Below, in pieces: positions 32,375 through 42,113 of a stretch of DNA of 42,113 nt. Source of the DNA: Tubiluchus corallicola. Taxonomy: Eukaryota; Priapulida; Priapulimorpha; Priapulimorphida; Tubiluchidae. Under the pieces are notes generated by a model. The model searched no databases and was not told where the DNA came from. It saw nothing but the letters and a program-made list of their open reading frames with translations. Every line of letters begins with the position of its first letter. The first letter of the stretch is position 1. Where the stretch lies: positions 84,223 through 126,335 of the forward strand of contig JAQGDQ010000620.1 of assembly GCA_030141605.1 (NCBI GenBank). The letters are read 5' to 3'. A program made the position numbers and the translations under genes.

Positions 32375-34425
32375 TGGGGTCAACCCTCCCTGCAGTCCCG
32401 TGTTTAGTTCCTGCTTTACCTGGATTTGGAGGTCAACCATGCAGTCCCGTGTTTAGTTCCTGCTTTGGCTGGATTTGGAGGTCAACCCTGCAGTCCCGTG
32501 TTTAGTTCCTGCTTTGGCTGGATTCGGAGGTCAACCATGCAGTCCCTTGTTTAGTTGCTGCTTTGGCTGGATTTGGAGGTCAACCCTGCAGTCCCGTGTT
32601 TAGTTCCTGCTTTGGCTGGATTTGGAGGTCAACCATGCAGTCCCTTGTTTAGTTGCTGCTTTGGCTGGATTTAGGGTCCACCTTGCAGTCCCGTGTTTAG
32701 TTGCTGCTTTGGCTGGATTTGGGGTCGACCCTACAGTCCCTTGTTTAGTTGCTGCTTTGGCTGGATTTGGGGGTCAACCTGAAGTCCCGTGTTTAGTTGC
32801 TTTGAATTTGGGGTCAACCCTGCAGTCCCTTGTTTAGTTGCTGCTTTGGCTGGATTTGGGGGTCAACCTTGCAGTCCCGTGTTTAGTTGCTGCTTTGGCT
32901 GGATTTGGGGTCAACTTTGCACTCCCGTGTTTAGTTGCCGCTTTGGCTGGATTTGGAGGTCAACCATGCAGTCGATTGTTTAGTTGCTGCTTTGGCTGGA
33001 TTTGGGGTCAAATTTGCACTCCCGTGTTTAGTTGCTGCCTTGGCTGGATTTGGAGGTCAACCATGCAGTCGATTGTTTAGTTGCTGCTTTGGTTGGATTT
33101 GCGGGTCAACCTTACAGTCCTTTGTTTAGTTGCTGCTTTGGCTGGATTTGGGGTCAACCTTGTAGTCCCGTGTTTAGTTGCTGCTTTGGCTGGATTTGGA
33201 GTCAACCCTGCAGTCCCTTGTTTAGTTGCTCCTTTACCTGGATTTGGAGATCAACCCTGCAGTCCCGTGTTTAGTTCCTGCTTTACCTGGATTCGGAGGT
33301 CCACCTTGCAGTCCCTTGTTTAGTTGCTGCTTTGGCTGGATTTGGAGGTCAACCCTGCAGTCCCGTGTTTAGTTCCTGCTTTGGCTGGATTTGGAGGTCA
33401 ACCATGCAGTCCCTTGTTTAGTTGCTGCTTTGGCTGGATTTAGGGTCCACCTTGCAGTCCCGTGTTTAGTTGCTGCTTTGGCTGGATTTGGGGTCGACCC
33501 TACAGTCCCTTGTTTAGTTGCTGCTTTGGCTGGATTTGGGGGTCAACCATGCAGTCTATTGTTTAGTTGCTGCTTTGGCTGAATTTGGGGTCAACCCTGC
33601 AGTCCAGTGTTTAGTTGCTGCTTTGAATTTGGGGTCGACCCTACAGCCCCTTGTTTAGTTGCTGCTTTGGCTGAATTTGGGGTCAACCCTGCAGTCCCTT
33701 GTTTAGTTGCTGCTTTGGCTGGATTTGGGGTCAACCATACAGTCCCTTGTTTAGTTGCTGCTTTGGCTGAATTTGGGGTCAACCTGAAGTCCCGTGTTTA
33801 GTTGCTGCTTTGGCTGAATTTGGGGTCAACCTGAAGTCCCGTGTTTAGTTGCTGCTTTGAATTTGGGGTCAACCCTGCAGTCCCGTGTTTAGTTGCTGCT
33901 TTGGCTGAATTTGGGGGTCAACCTTGCAGTCCCGTGTTTAGTTGCTGCTTTGAATTTGGGGTCAACCCTGCAGTCCCGTGTTTAGTTGCTGCTTTGGCTG
34001 GATTTGGGGGTCAACCTTGCAGTCCCGTGTTTAGTTGCTGCTTTGGCTGGATTTGGAGGTCAACCATGCAGTCGATTGTTTAGTTGCTGCTTTGGCTGGA
34101 TTTGGGGTCAACTTTGCACTCCCGTGTTTAGTTGCCGCTTTGGCTGGATTTGGAGGTCAACCATGCAGTCGATTGTTTAGTTGCTGCTTTGGCTGGATTT
34201 GGGGGTCAACTTTGTAGTCCCGTGTTTAGTTGCTTTGAATTTGGGGTCAACCCTGCAGTCCTTTGTTTAGTTGCTGCTTTGGCTGAATTTGGGGTCAACC
34301 CTGCAGTCCCGTGTTTAGTTGCTGCTTTGGCTGGATTTGGAGTCAACCCTGCAGTCTATTGTTTAGTTGCTCCTTTACCTGGATTTGGGGGTCAACTCTG
34401 CAGTCCCTCTGCAGTCCCTCTGTAG
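32375..34425. repeat. 48-bp minisatellite, about 42 copies
   Basis: Unit core GGTCAACCCTGCAGTCCCGT followed by GTTTAGTTGCTGCTTTGGCTGGATTTGG (shown as two parts TTTAGTTGCTGCTTTGG and CTGGATTTGG). Unit length varies from 48 to 49 bp, and some units lack the GGCTG part. Larger blocks are duplicated: the variant TTAGGGTCCA occurs at 32671 and 33440 (769 bp apart) and TTAGTTGCCG at 32931 and 34128 (1197 bp apart), each with matching neighbours. The 60-97 codon frames are artefacts. Confidence 0.97.
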
Positions 34426-35138
34426 TGATCTTAATATGACAGCTATTTAAGAGCACCTGCGTTGATCGACGTTTTAGAAATGTGCATCGAAGCCCCAAAG
34501 GTTAAGTGTAATATTAGAATACAGAAAAACAGTAATGATCGACAGTTATCAGTAAGTAAGTAAGTAATGGTATGTTAATGGTGAATATCAGCAGAAAAGG
34601 ATGATCAAAAAAGTTGAAGGTCGGCAGAGAATAATCTTTTAACGAAAACAAAAAAATTGTCAGTGTGACGTGGAATAGAACCTGTGTTAAATTCTCTCCC
34701 GTCTCGTTACAGAGGGAAGGGGATGTTCGTTGGAGATACTCACTAGGAGGAGATCGTTGAAGAACGGTTAAGCGGCATAGGACTTTGCGAAGATCTCTCA
34801 TACTTCCTTAATGAATTCTCTGTGAACACTCCGAAACTTGAGACTAAAATTGGCGAGTGAATTCTATATTTTGTTAATAATGTTGCTGCGTAATTGAAGT
34901 GAGTTAAAGTAGTTATTTCTTTTGAAAAAGTGAATTTAGATTTTGTGTTATAGGAGTCCTTACTTAGCACTGTCTAATTTAAATTTAATTTATTCTAAAA
35001 TGGAAGCACGTAGTTAAATATGCTCGTTGCGCTTACGTCTCTTAAGCTTTCTGTACATCATATTTTCTGCTTACGCTTTCTGTATCTTTAATTTTTTAAA
35101 TTAATTTAATGTTTTTGATTAAGGAGTATTCTATCAAT
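34426..35138. other. DMAP1 5' flank and leader
   Basis: Between the minisatellite and the DMAP1 start codon. It should contain the promoter and 5' UTR. No clear TATA box or CpG island is seen. Small minus-strand frames here have no family features. Confidence 0.45.
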
Positions 35139-35231
35139 ATGACTAGCGCTGACGTTAGAGATATTTTGGAGATCGACTCGTCGGAGCAGCAGACCGTAAC
35201 AAAGGAAAGTCTGTTTAATGATGATAAAAAG
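35139..35231 (+). CDS. DMAP1: DMAP1 exon 1 (coding start)
   Basis: 93 nt from ATG. It encodes MTSADVRDILEIDSSEQQTV followed by TKESLFNDDKK and ends phase 0 at AAAAAG then GTGATT. The ADVRDILE motif at the N terminus is the signature start of DMAP1 (SWC4/Eaf2 family). The protein is a shared subunit of the TIP60/NuA4 acetyltransferase and SRCAP remodelling complexes and was first described as a DNMT1 partner in the nucleus. An in-frame run with exon 2 (lysine-rich then FKRPEGMHREV) confirms the junction. Confidence 0.95.
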
Positions 35232-35880
35232 GTGATTTATTTTCACACATAATATTGCATACAATTAGATTTAATTATAATGATGATATTTAATTTTGTT
35301 CATGATGAACTCATTAATTGATTAACAATACTGCTTGGTTAGAAGCCATTTTGTTTGCTTTTCCTATATAAGCAGTTAAAAAGTGTTAGAGCCTTTTAAC
35401 TGAAGTAGTTTCGTGATATTTACAACATAAATATATTTTGCCCTAAAATTGTCCTAGTTTGAGCATAGGTGTACGGGCCACTTCTAGAGGGGGCTGAGCC
35501 ACTCTTGCCCGAAAAATACAGTGCCAACCCGAAGAAAGTCCCGAGTTGGGAATTGCCTCACCCTACTCCATGATAAAAAAAAATGCTTGGATTTCGGGTA
35601 CTTTGTTTGGCGGAATGGAGAAATTTTGAGGTTTCCTCTTACGAAACATATTATTTCATCTTTTGCCCAGTGCCCGAATCCAGCTGCAGCAACAACACCC
35701 CCCCCCCCCCCGACCCAGCCCCCTGGCTCGTATGCCTGTGAGCTTGAGGGGGGCAATGATCTCCCTCCTGGCACCTATAACAATGCAAAACACCGAATTA
35801 TAATAACCTTTAGTAAAAAAAAACAGGACGAGCCAAAGGTTTGCATTTTCACTGAACAAACATCAGATACTTTCATAATA
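35232..35880. other. DMAP1 intron 1, left part
   Basis: Contains a C-run at about 35698-35711. At about 35468, GTGTACGGGCCACTTC may pair with GGCCTCGTACATCC-like sequence near 36855 as ends of an older element into which the pogo-like MITE later inserted; this is weak. Frames over 35484-35916 have no family features. Confidence 0.35.
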
Positions 35881-36469
35881 CGGTCTAACCTCGTTATCTC
35901 GCCACTGTCCGTCTAGGGCAAATTTTTGGCGAGAGGCGAGTATGGCGAGATAACGGGAATATAACGAAGTTAGTCTATATGTATATACATAATAGTTGAT
36001 TTAGTAACATAAAACAGTTTTCGCTTCAGAGACATCATGTAAAGTTGCTCACACTTTGTGAAAACTCAAACTTAAATGCAGCTTTGGTGTTATAGAATAA
36101 GGATATCGGTGACGCTTTAATTTCTCTGCGCATTAACCAACCACAGCACTCCTAATCTAATCCTGGTGAGACACACACTAGATTAATTATGTCTGTCTAT
36201 CGAGTACAGCAGCATTGTCTACATGCCGCGGTTATATTGATCGACACGCGGTATATGTATTGATCGATTCACCTCTGAGTTTGTCTGTTTGGCGACATAA
36301 CGAATATAGTTTACATAAGCACTCATCCTAGCATGACGTGGCGAGGGCGAGAAGCAAGGGTGGCGACTTAACGAGGTAAATATCAAAGCAGGAAATCCGT
36401 CCTGGTACTTTCTTTGGCGAGAGACGAGTTTGGCCACATAACGAGGGGCGAGATAACGAGGTTAGACTG
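35881..36469. mobile_element. pogo/Tc1-mariner-type MITE
   Basis: 589 bp with inverted ends CGGTCTAACCTCGTTATCTC (35881) and GAGATAACGAGGTTAGACTG (ends 36469), flanked on both sides by TA, the target site of Tc1/mariner and pogo transposases. Inner sequence repeats GGCGAGATAACGA-like motifs (GGCGACATAACGA, GGCGACTTAACGAGG). No transposase, so non-autonomous. It sits in DMAP1 intron 1. Confidence 0.85.
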
Positions 36470-36968
36470 TACTTTTTTAATATTTCAGAAATTCAAAAAA
36501 AATAATGGCGACTGTTTATGTTTTCCTTTTGCAAACATGTCTGTAACTTTGCTAGTATACTGAGAAGCAGATACATGTAAAAAAGACTTATGAGGTTTAA
36601 TGAACTAAAATTGATAGCAGGCACTATTATAATCTTACAGTTATTAAAATTTAAATGCATTTTGTTGTACAAGAAACACTTTAATTGCAGCCAGTGAAAA
36701 GTGATAGGCCTAATGCAAGTTTTGAATATTGAAATCTTAAATTTTAAAATGTTAAAACTGAGTTATTTGATCTGAAAAAATCTGCTTTTGCCCTGAAAAA
36801 TAGAATTCATTTCCCCTGGGAAGGCAACCACTCCCCCTGACTCTCCGCCTCGTACATCCCTTATTGTTAACTTACTGCTCTCGGCCGTGTTTCCACACGA
36901 GGAGCGCACAATTCCAGTTTAGGTGGTATCTGCACACACTTTTGCCTGAAAATTTCTTTAATTTAGTT
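36470..36968. other. DMAP1 intron 1, middle part
   Basis: AT-rich; no feature supported apart from the possible element end near 36855. Confidence 0.4.
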
Positions 36969-37402
36969 CAGGGGTGTGCAAATTATCTGACTAGCCGGGC
37001 CACATTAAACATTCCCGCAATTCCTGTGGGCCACATGCAGTTTGGTCGAGGAGCCAAGTACAGTAGGACCTAATAATGATTTTTTTTACATCCGATTTGC
37101 GCACATCATTACTACTGCACTACTACACTCATGAAACTATTTTAGAAGTTATTAAAATTTATATTAAAAACCATATATTTCGTCATGTCCGACAGTCACA
37201 TTAAGTGACAACGGTCTTGTAAGGGTTAATGCCATCCGATCTAGAGGAAAAAACTACCCGCACTATCTTTGCGATATTGGCGCAGACTTCAGCTGGATCG
37301 CGTGGGCCGCACTTTCATTACGTTGACAAACCTCTTCGCGGGCCGCACAAGATCTCTCAGCGGGCCGCAAGTGGCCCGCAGGCCGCAGTTTGCACACCCC
37401 TG
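36969..37402. mobile_element. hAT MITE with perfect 8-bp target duplication
   Basis: 434 bp with perfect terminal inverted repeats CAGGGGTGTGCAAA (36969) and TTTGCACACCCCTG (ends 37402). It is flanked by identical 8-bp copies ATTTAGTT at 36961-36968 and 37403-37410, as left by hAT transposases. The interior is GGCCGC-rich (CGGGCCGCA repeats) near the right end. Non-autonomous. Confidence 0.95.
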
Positions 37403-37795
37403 ATTTAGTTGTTGACTCACAAACTAGAAGGCATAGTTTAACGGTGATTGCCACATCAACCCTAGTAAAGTTTAAACTTTAACTGACAGCTATTTTGTTG
37501 AATGTTTCTATGAGTGTTTCTGTGAGTGTGCTCGCTTAACCCCTAATCAAGACAGCATAACAGTGTATTATCAGCAATAAAACCCTCGTTTAAGAGATTA
37601 CACTCTAGCTAATGTTGTGCATGTGAGGTTTGACCATTTTCGAAATTAACTTTTTTAACAGGTTTGTCCTTTTCATGCTCCTGACTGATAATGTCTTGGT
37701 CAATTGATGGCAGTCTTTGACAATAATTATCGTATCTGTTAAACTTCCAAGTATGCAATCTTGCACGATGCTCTAGTTTTCCTTCAAAGGAAAAC
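37403..37795. other. DMAP1 intron 1, right of hAT MITE
   Basis: No feature supported. Confidence 0.5.
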
Positions 37796-38335
37796 CGGAT
37801 GATTGTGTAAACACGAGTTCAGAATAAAGAATGCTCTAAAATATTGAAAACTACAATAGCTTATTTTAAATCAAAGCTTAGATTAAATAATAATTACCTC
37901 GGATACTCAAATTTTGTTAAACTTTCAAAGCTACGCGCGGCTCAGTGAATCTACTAAGATTGGCGGCGGCGCCTTTTTGTCACGTGCGCGTGGCCGACAA
38001 ATGGAAGGCGGTACCGTGATAAGCATGATCATGAACTGCAGTGTTAGTTTCATGATGTCATATGACGTAGACCCCAATATTTGTGACATCATGCGTTCAA
38101 ACAGTACTGTAACACTTACGCAAATGTGCTTGATGCGCAATGGAAGGCACCTGCCATTGCACAAACTGTGGCTACTTTCTGACGTAAACAATAGCTGTGT
38201 TCGGTTGCCATTAATTAACTTTCTAAGCTAATTATTCAAATACAAGGAACAATTGTTAACTTTTATAGGCAAGAAAATGTATATTTTGGACAGTAAATTA
38301 AAATGAGTCTAAGCAATCGTACGGTCTTCCTTTAA
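37796..38335. mobile_element. MITE family Z, copy 4, both ends present
   Basis: Left end AAAGGAAAACCGGATGATTG (37796) and right end CAATCGTACGGTCTTCCTTT (ends about 38333) form inverted repeats of about 20 bp with a few mismatches. The right 110 bp is the reverse complement of 41246-41350. The right end is followed by AA so that TTAA lies at the boundary. The interior holds TGACATCATG, TGACGTAGAC and similar CRE-like TGACG motifs. The 105-codon frame inside is spurious. Confidence 0.75.
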
Positions 38336-38404
38336 CAAAAATTTGCTGAACTAGAGTAGCTATGTGGGCTTAAAGTTCAAGAAAACCTTCCGCTTACATA
38401 AAGC

Positions 38405-38870
38405 TTAAGAAATTCATATTGAAATTTTATATCACTTACACACTGTTTTTTGCATGCAGGGCTTGCCTCTGCGGTAACGCTGTATAAAACTTGTAAATTT
38501 AAACTCCTGTGATGGCTGTTAGACGCAGCCATTTTGAGGATAAGTCTTTTGAAAAAATTGTTATTTGTGGTTACATACGTGTTTCAAGCAGGTAAGCCAA
38601 ATGCTAAGTAATATAGATTGGCATGGAAAGTTGTTTGGGACATAATTGAACGTTTCCTTTTCTTCCGCTGATTTACGTTTGCGTATGGGATGTCTTATAA
38701 TGGCACTGTCGGAATTATATTGCAGGATATTTAAAATAAAAACAAACAAAAGTTCCTTTCAACACGAGTACGATATGTGCACAAAATTGCCGTAAAGTAA
38801 TGTAATTTTTAAAGCAATTTTTCTGAAAGCTACTTTAGGTACCCTACCCCTTTTCTTGTAGTTTAACAGA
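38405..38870 (+). repeat. Dispersed repeat W, copy 2
   Basis: Copy of 25190-25860 in the same orientation, lacking the middle insert. It ends about 30 bp before the acceptor of DMAP1 exon 2, so it provides the sequence just upstream of the branch-point region. Confidence 0.8.
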
Positions 38871-38898
38871 GTTTTCCTCAAAGTTTTACTTCTTGCAG

Positions 38899-38981
38899 AA
38901 AAAGAAGAAACCAGAGCAAGGTTTTAAACGTCCAGAAGGGATGCACCGTGAGGTTTGGGGTCTCCTCTACACAGACCCGAG
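38899..38981 (+). CDS. DMAP1: DMAP1 exon 2
   Basis: 83 nt; acceptor TTCTTGCAG, donor CCGAG then GTAAGT, entering phase 0 and leaving phase 2. It encodes KKKKPEQGFKRPEGMHREVW followed by GLLYTDPR. F-K-R-P-E-G-M-H-R-E-V is invariant in animal DMAP1. Confidence 0.95.
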
Positions 38982-39740
38982 GTAAGTTTAATTTATAACA
39001 ACAAGTTTCATATTGCTGATTCAAAGAAATTGTCAGACTAAACGCCATCATAACCGTAAGTGTTTGCTACATTTTGCATGGCTTCATGAAAAACTGCTCT
39101 CATTAAGCAGTGATTATATTATATTTGATAATTTTTGTAGGTTTCTACTTCTCACACAATGGATTTTCGTACAAAATTATATATGAAATGCATTTGCTTA
39201 CCTTAGACAAATTAAAAATCGATTTTTGACAAAAAAATGAAAAAGCCTTTCAGTAACCGAAGTGTAACAATGTACAGCACATTTGTGTGAAATCGGCTAA
39301 AATTTCAACTATCCTGTTAAATGATTGATCGGTTGGTTTCTCCTGGAACTCTGTACAGCAGACTGTTCACTTGAGTTGTAGCAAGCAGGCGATCAATAAA
39401 TTAGTGTGTACGATCACACAAGTGTACACTTTTTCTTCATTTTATCCAATCAAATCACTTATAAATATTTAAACAAATAGCATGATTGGATAGTCGAGAT
39501 ACTTCTGAATGGAACAGTACCTAATTTGTAATCATTTAGTTATGTCTGTGCTGATACAGTAACAGAAAAGGTCTTATAAGGCCTATTTTGAATGGTTAAT
39601 TTTCTTCTGTTGAATGTTACAGACTTCCGGAGCTTAAAGGTACACTTCTACATATCTAAAATTGTTTCGTTTTTTAGCTAGATTCGGCCAAGCGTGGCAT
39701 CGGCTTGCTTCTACTGATATTCTCTCTGCTTTTTTCACAG
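38982..39740. other. DMAP1 intron 2
   Basis: AT-rich; no repeat or exon recognised. It ends with a good acceptor (TTTTTTCACAG). Confidence 0.6.
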
Positions 39741-39861
39741 GGATGCTCCTGCTATGATGCAGAATGACACCAGTTTGGGTTACAAGTCGTTAAAGGCAAA
39801 AATAGGCCGAAGTAAAGTTAGACCTTGGAAGTGGATGCCGTTTACTAACCCCGCACGTAAA
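39741..39861 (+). CDS. DMAP1: DMAP1 exon 3
   Basis: 121 nt. The first G completes an Arg codon with exon 2, and it leaves phase 0 at CGTAAA then GTTAGT. It encodes DAPAMMQNDTSLGYKSLKAK, then IGRSKVRPWKWMPFTNPARK. V-R-P-W-K-W-M-P-F-T-N-P-A-R is the DMAP1 core motif. The donor is the weakish GTTAGT. The last 21 coding bases and the donor are the first member of the 61-bp array that fills the next 490 bp. Confidence 0.95.
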
Positions 39862-40350
39862 GTTAGTATAAACTTTTATTGATGTGCTATGCCTGGTACT
39901 GTTTACTAGTCCCACCTGGAAAGTTAGTATAAACTTTTATTGATGTGCTATGCCTGGTACTCTTTATTAATATAGCCTGGAAAGTATGTATAAACTTTGT
40001 TGATCTGCTGTGCCTGGTGCTGTTTATTAATCCTGCCCGGAAAGTATGTACAAACTTTTATTGATGTGCTATGCCTGGTGCTATTTATTAGTCCTGCCCA
40101 GAAAGTATGTATAAACTTTTATTGATGTGCTATGCCTGGTGCTATTTATTAGTCCTGCCCAGAAAGTATGTATAAACTTTGTTGATGTGCTGTGCCTGGT
40201 GCTGTTTATTAATCCCGCCCAGAAAGTATGTATAAATTTTTATTGATGTGCTATGACTGGTGCTGTTTACTAGTCCTGCCCGGAAAGTATGTGTAAACTT
40301 TTATTGATGTGCTATGCCTGATGCTGTTTATTAATCCCATACATAATGTA
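39841..40350 (+). repeat. 60/61-bp array built from exon 3 tail and its donor
   Basis: Eight units, the first being the exon end itself. Donor-like GT positions are 39862, 39923, 39984, 40044, 40105, 40166, 40226 and 40287, each preceded by a diverged copy of TTTACTAACCCCGCACGTAAA (shown as TTTACTAACC plus CCGCACGTAAA). Translated in the exon frame the copies give FTSPTWK, FINPARK, FISPAQK, FINPAQK and FTSPARK, close to the real FTNPARK. The first two donors are GTTAGT and the rest GTATGT. A ninth remnant lies at about 40326-40350. The intronic part is ATAAACTTTTATTGATGTGC plus TATGCCTGGTGCT. Confidence 0.97.
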
Positions 40351-40824
40351 AAGTTTTTGTTTAAAAAGATATTGTTTAACGTAGAATTTTTTTTCTAGTT
40401 TTCCTATTAGTTTAATGTAATTCTTCGTTTGTATCCCGTAGAAAACTTTCGCTTTTTCTCTTAAGAAAGTAAACAGTTGAAACATCATTTTTATTTTTGT
40501 TTTTGTTCAAATATGATTTATTTTTGTCAGGAACCTAGCTTGCTAAATGCCATGCTGATGGTATAATGGGTTTACACTGTTTACAAAAGCAAATTCCATT
40601 GGACTTCGTTCAGTAATCTTAAAGTTTCACAGATGTCTGTTATAAATGAAATGTTAGTTGAAAAAACTTGTACTGCTGCACTAGTTTTCTAAGCACTTTC
40701 CTGTAGTGAATTATGTAAATGCATGGCGCCATCTGTTGACAAAAAAGTAAAGCACAGCGGATTTGTAATGTCTCGTTAAAAAGAACGAAATTGCAATTTT
40801 AAAAATTTCGTTTTCTGACTACAG
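40351..40824. other. DMAP1 intron 3, right part
   Basis: AT-rich; no feature supported before the acceptor (CTGACTACAG). Confidence 0.6.
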
Positions 40825-40899
40825 GATGGCGCCATCTTCTATCACTGGAGAAGAGTTGCAGACGAAGGTAAAGATTATCCATTTGCAAGGTTTAACAAG
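40825..40899 (+). CDS. DMAP1: DMAP1 exon 4
   Basis: 75 nt, phase 0 at both ends; acceptor CTGACTACAG, donor AACAAG then GTGAGT. It encodes DGAIFYHWRRVADEGKDYPF followed by ARFNK, matching the conserved H-W-R-R-x-x-x-E-G-K-D-Y-P-F-A-R-F-N-K stretch. Confidence 0.95.
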
Positions 40900-41104
40900 G
40901 TGAGTTAATTAAATGATTAATTAACACCTGCCTGGAATGAATACCTGCACACTTTGCAAAATAACTTTGTTTTTTCGTGTTACCTTAAGTATTTATTTTT
41001 ATGAATCTTGGTCACAGTTGTTCTATTACAATTTTACGATAATATAATTAGGATCATCATTATATTATTAGACATGATTAATAAGTAATAATTTTCTCGT
41101 TTAG
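40900..41104. other. DMAP1 intron 4
   Basis: 205 bp, AT-rich, no repeat recognised; the smallest intron in the window. Confidence 0.8.
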
Positions 41105-41220
41105 CCTGTAGAGGTTCCATCGTACTCGGATTTAGAATACCAGATGCATCTTCATGATGACAACTGGACAATGGAAGAGACGGATCATCTCTTCAGTCTG
41201 TGCAGTAGATTTGACTTCAG
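41105..41220 (+). CDS. DMAP1: DMAP1 exon 5 (start of SANT/Myb-like domain)
   Basis: 116 nt; acceptor TCTCGTTTAG, donor TTCAG then GTATTC, entering phase 0 and leaving phase 2. It encodes PVEVPSYSDLEYQMHLHDDN, then WTMEETDHLFSLCSRFDFR. W-T-x-x-E-T-D-H-L-F-x-L-x-x-R-F-D-x-R is the first helix region of the DMAP1 SANT-like domain. The next exon, expected to begin FVVIHDRY or similar, is outside the window. Confidence 0.95.
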
Positions 41221-41245
41221 GTATTCTTCTTGGTGTTAAACATAA

Positions 41246-41470
41246 ACCGGACGATTGTTTAGACTCAATCTCATTTTAGTTTACTGTCTAAAATATACAT
41301 TTTCTTGCCTATAAATGTTAGCAATTGTTTCTAATATTTGAATAATTAGCTTAGAAAGTTAATTAACGGCAAGCGAACACAGTTATCGCTTACGTCACAA
41401 ACCAACCACACTTTGTGCAATGGTAGGCATCTTCCCTGCACGTCAAGCATGTTTGCTTAAGCGTAGATTG
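41246..41470 (+). mobile_element. MITE family Z, copy 5 (partial)
   Basis: Begins AACCGGACGATTGTTTAGAC, only about 25 bp after the exon 5 donor, and is the reverse complement of the right part of 37796-38335 (TATACATTTTCTTGCCTATA, GAAAGTTAATTAACGGCAAG, TTTGTGCAATGGTAGGC). The TTAACGGCAAGCGA and ACGTCACAAACCAA stretches also recall copies 1-3. Confidence 0.7.
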
Positions 41471-41559
41471 CTATAAGATGGTGATGTGATGTCACGAAAA
41501 TGTGTTGTTCATCACGTTGGCATCACAGACAAACACTGCAGTTAATGATCATTTTTATC

Positions 41560-42113
41560 ACGGTACTGCTAGGATTTTTAAATACAATGTAGCAAGTTTT
41601 TCCTGCCTACATAGGAAAGTTGTGTTTAGTCTCAGAAGTATGCTGTTTTTGAATCAGAATACTGTTATTAATAACTTGCTGTACAATACTGATACAATTT
41701 TTAGATACAATGTGCCAAGTTTTTCATGCATACGTAAGAAAGCTGTGTTTAGTTTCAGAAGTAGGCTAGTTTTGAGTCAGAATACTGTTATTAATAACTT
41801 GCTGTACAATACTGATACAATTTTTAGGTACAATGTGCCAAGTTTTTCATGCATACGTAAGAAAGTTGTGTTTAGTTTCAGAAGTAGGCTGTTTTTGAGT
41901 TAGAATACTGTATTAATAACTTGCTGTACAATACTGATACAATTTTTAGGTACAATGTGCCAAGTTTTTCCTGCATACGTAGGAAAGTTGTGTTTAGTTT
42001 CAGAAGTAGGCTGTTTTTGAGTCAGAATACTGTTATTAATAACTTGCTGTACAATACTGATACAATTTTTAGATACAATGTGCCAAGTTTTTCATGCATA
42101 AGTAGGAAAGCTG
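41560..42113. repeat. 123-bp tandem array, at least 4.5 copies
   Basis: GCTGTTTTTGAGTCAGAATA-like units start at 41642, 41765, 41888 and 42010, preceded by a partial first unit. The array runs off the window. Shared parts are TAATAACTTGCTGTACAATA and ACAATGTGCCAAGTTTTTC. As 123 is a multiple of three, a 133-codon frame stays open, but it is repeat-derived. It lies in DMAP1 intron 5. Confidence 0.95.

Noticed and set aside
32622-34425. Many plus-strand frames of 60-97 codons with PCLVAALAGFG repeats
   Set aside because: The 48-bp minisatellite; repeat translation without start context or splice support.
35484-35916. Frames of 67-131 codons near the C-run
   Set aside because: In DMAP1 intron 1, no domain, and they cross a homopolymer and the edge of a MITE.
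37914-38231. 105-codon plus-strand frame and its minus shadow
   Set aside because: Inside MITE family Z copy 4; no protein features.
41502-41903. 133-codon plus-strand frame
   Set aside because: The 123-bp tandem array (a multiple of three) in DMAP1 intron 5.

Overview
This is an AT-rich, intron-rich, repeat-laden stretch of nuclear DNA from an invertebrate animal. The evidence is spliced metazoan genes with GT-AG introns, a TATA box, AATAAA signals, several families of cut-and-paste transposon relics, a non-LTR retrotransposon fragment and about a dozen satellite or minisatellite arrays. I cannot place the phylum from the sequence alone. Most long open frames here are tandem repeats, not genes.

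Genes. (1) Minus strand, 12476 down to 375: six consecutive exons (called a to f here) of a Patched-domain (PTCHD3-like) membrane protein, from the first membrane segment into the sterol-sensing domain. All five internal junctions join in phase. The start codon and the 3' half lie outside what I can identify. (2) Plus strand, 29247-30740: an intronless coding region for a secreted, probably GPI-anchored protein. It is an internal duplication of a WAP, thyroglobulin type-1, antistasin-like and six-cysteine unit. (3) Plus strand, 35139-41220: the first five exons of DMAP1 (DNA methyltransferase 1-associated protein 1, a subunit of the NuA4/TIP60 and SRCAP chromatin complexes). All junctions are in phase and the gene runs off the right edge. 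The three genes show no sign of working together.

Layout. 1-12476 holds the Patched-like gene with introns full of arrays (64-, 140-, 33-, 43-, 31- and 19-bp units). 12477-29000 is gene-poor: trinucleotide repeats, a piggyBac-type MITE, a 205-bp-arm inverted repeat, a 134-bp array, a LINE fragment with a long perfect ATT tract, a hAT-like element and a 41-bp minisatellite. 29000-31335 is the WAP/thyroglobulin gene. 32375-34425 is a 48-bp minisatellite. 35139 to the end is DMAP1, with a pogo-like MITE, a hAT MITE carrying a perfect 8-bp target duplication and two arrays in its introns.

Main finding. Tandem repeats in the introns repeatedly start at, or include, 5' splice sites. In DMAP1 exon 3 the last 21 coding bases plus the splice donor are repeated about eight times into the intron. 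In the Patched-like gene the tail and donor of exon c are duplicated 114 bp away, the donor of exon a forms the first unit of a roughly 70-copy 19-bp array, and exons d and f have arrays starting at or within about 30 bp of their donors. So 5 of 11 identified 5' splice sites have a tandem array at the donor. This suggests a recurrent process of duplication across donors in this genome.
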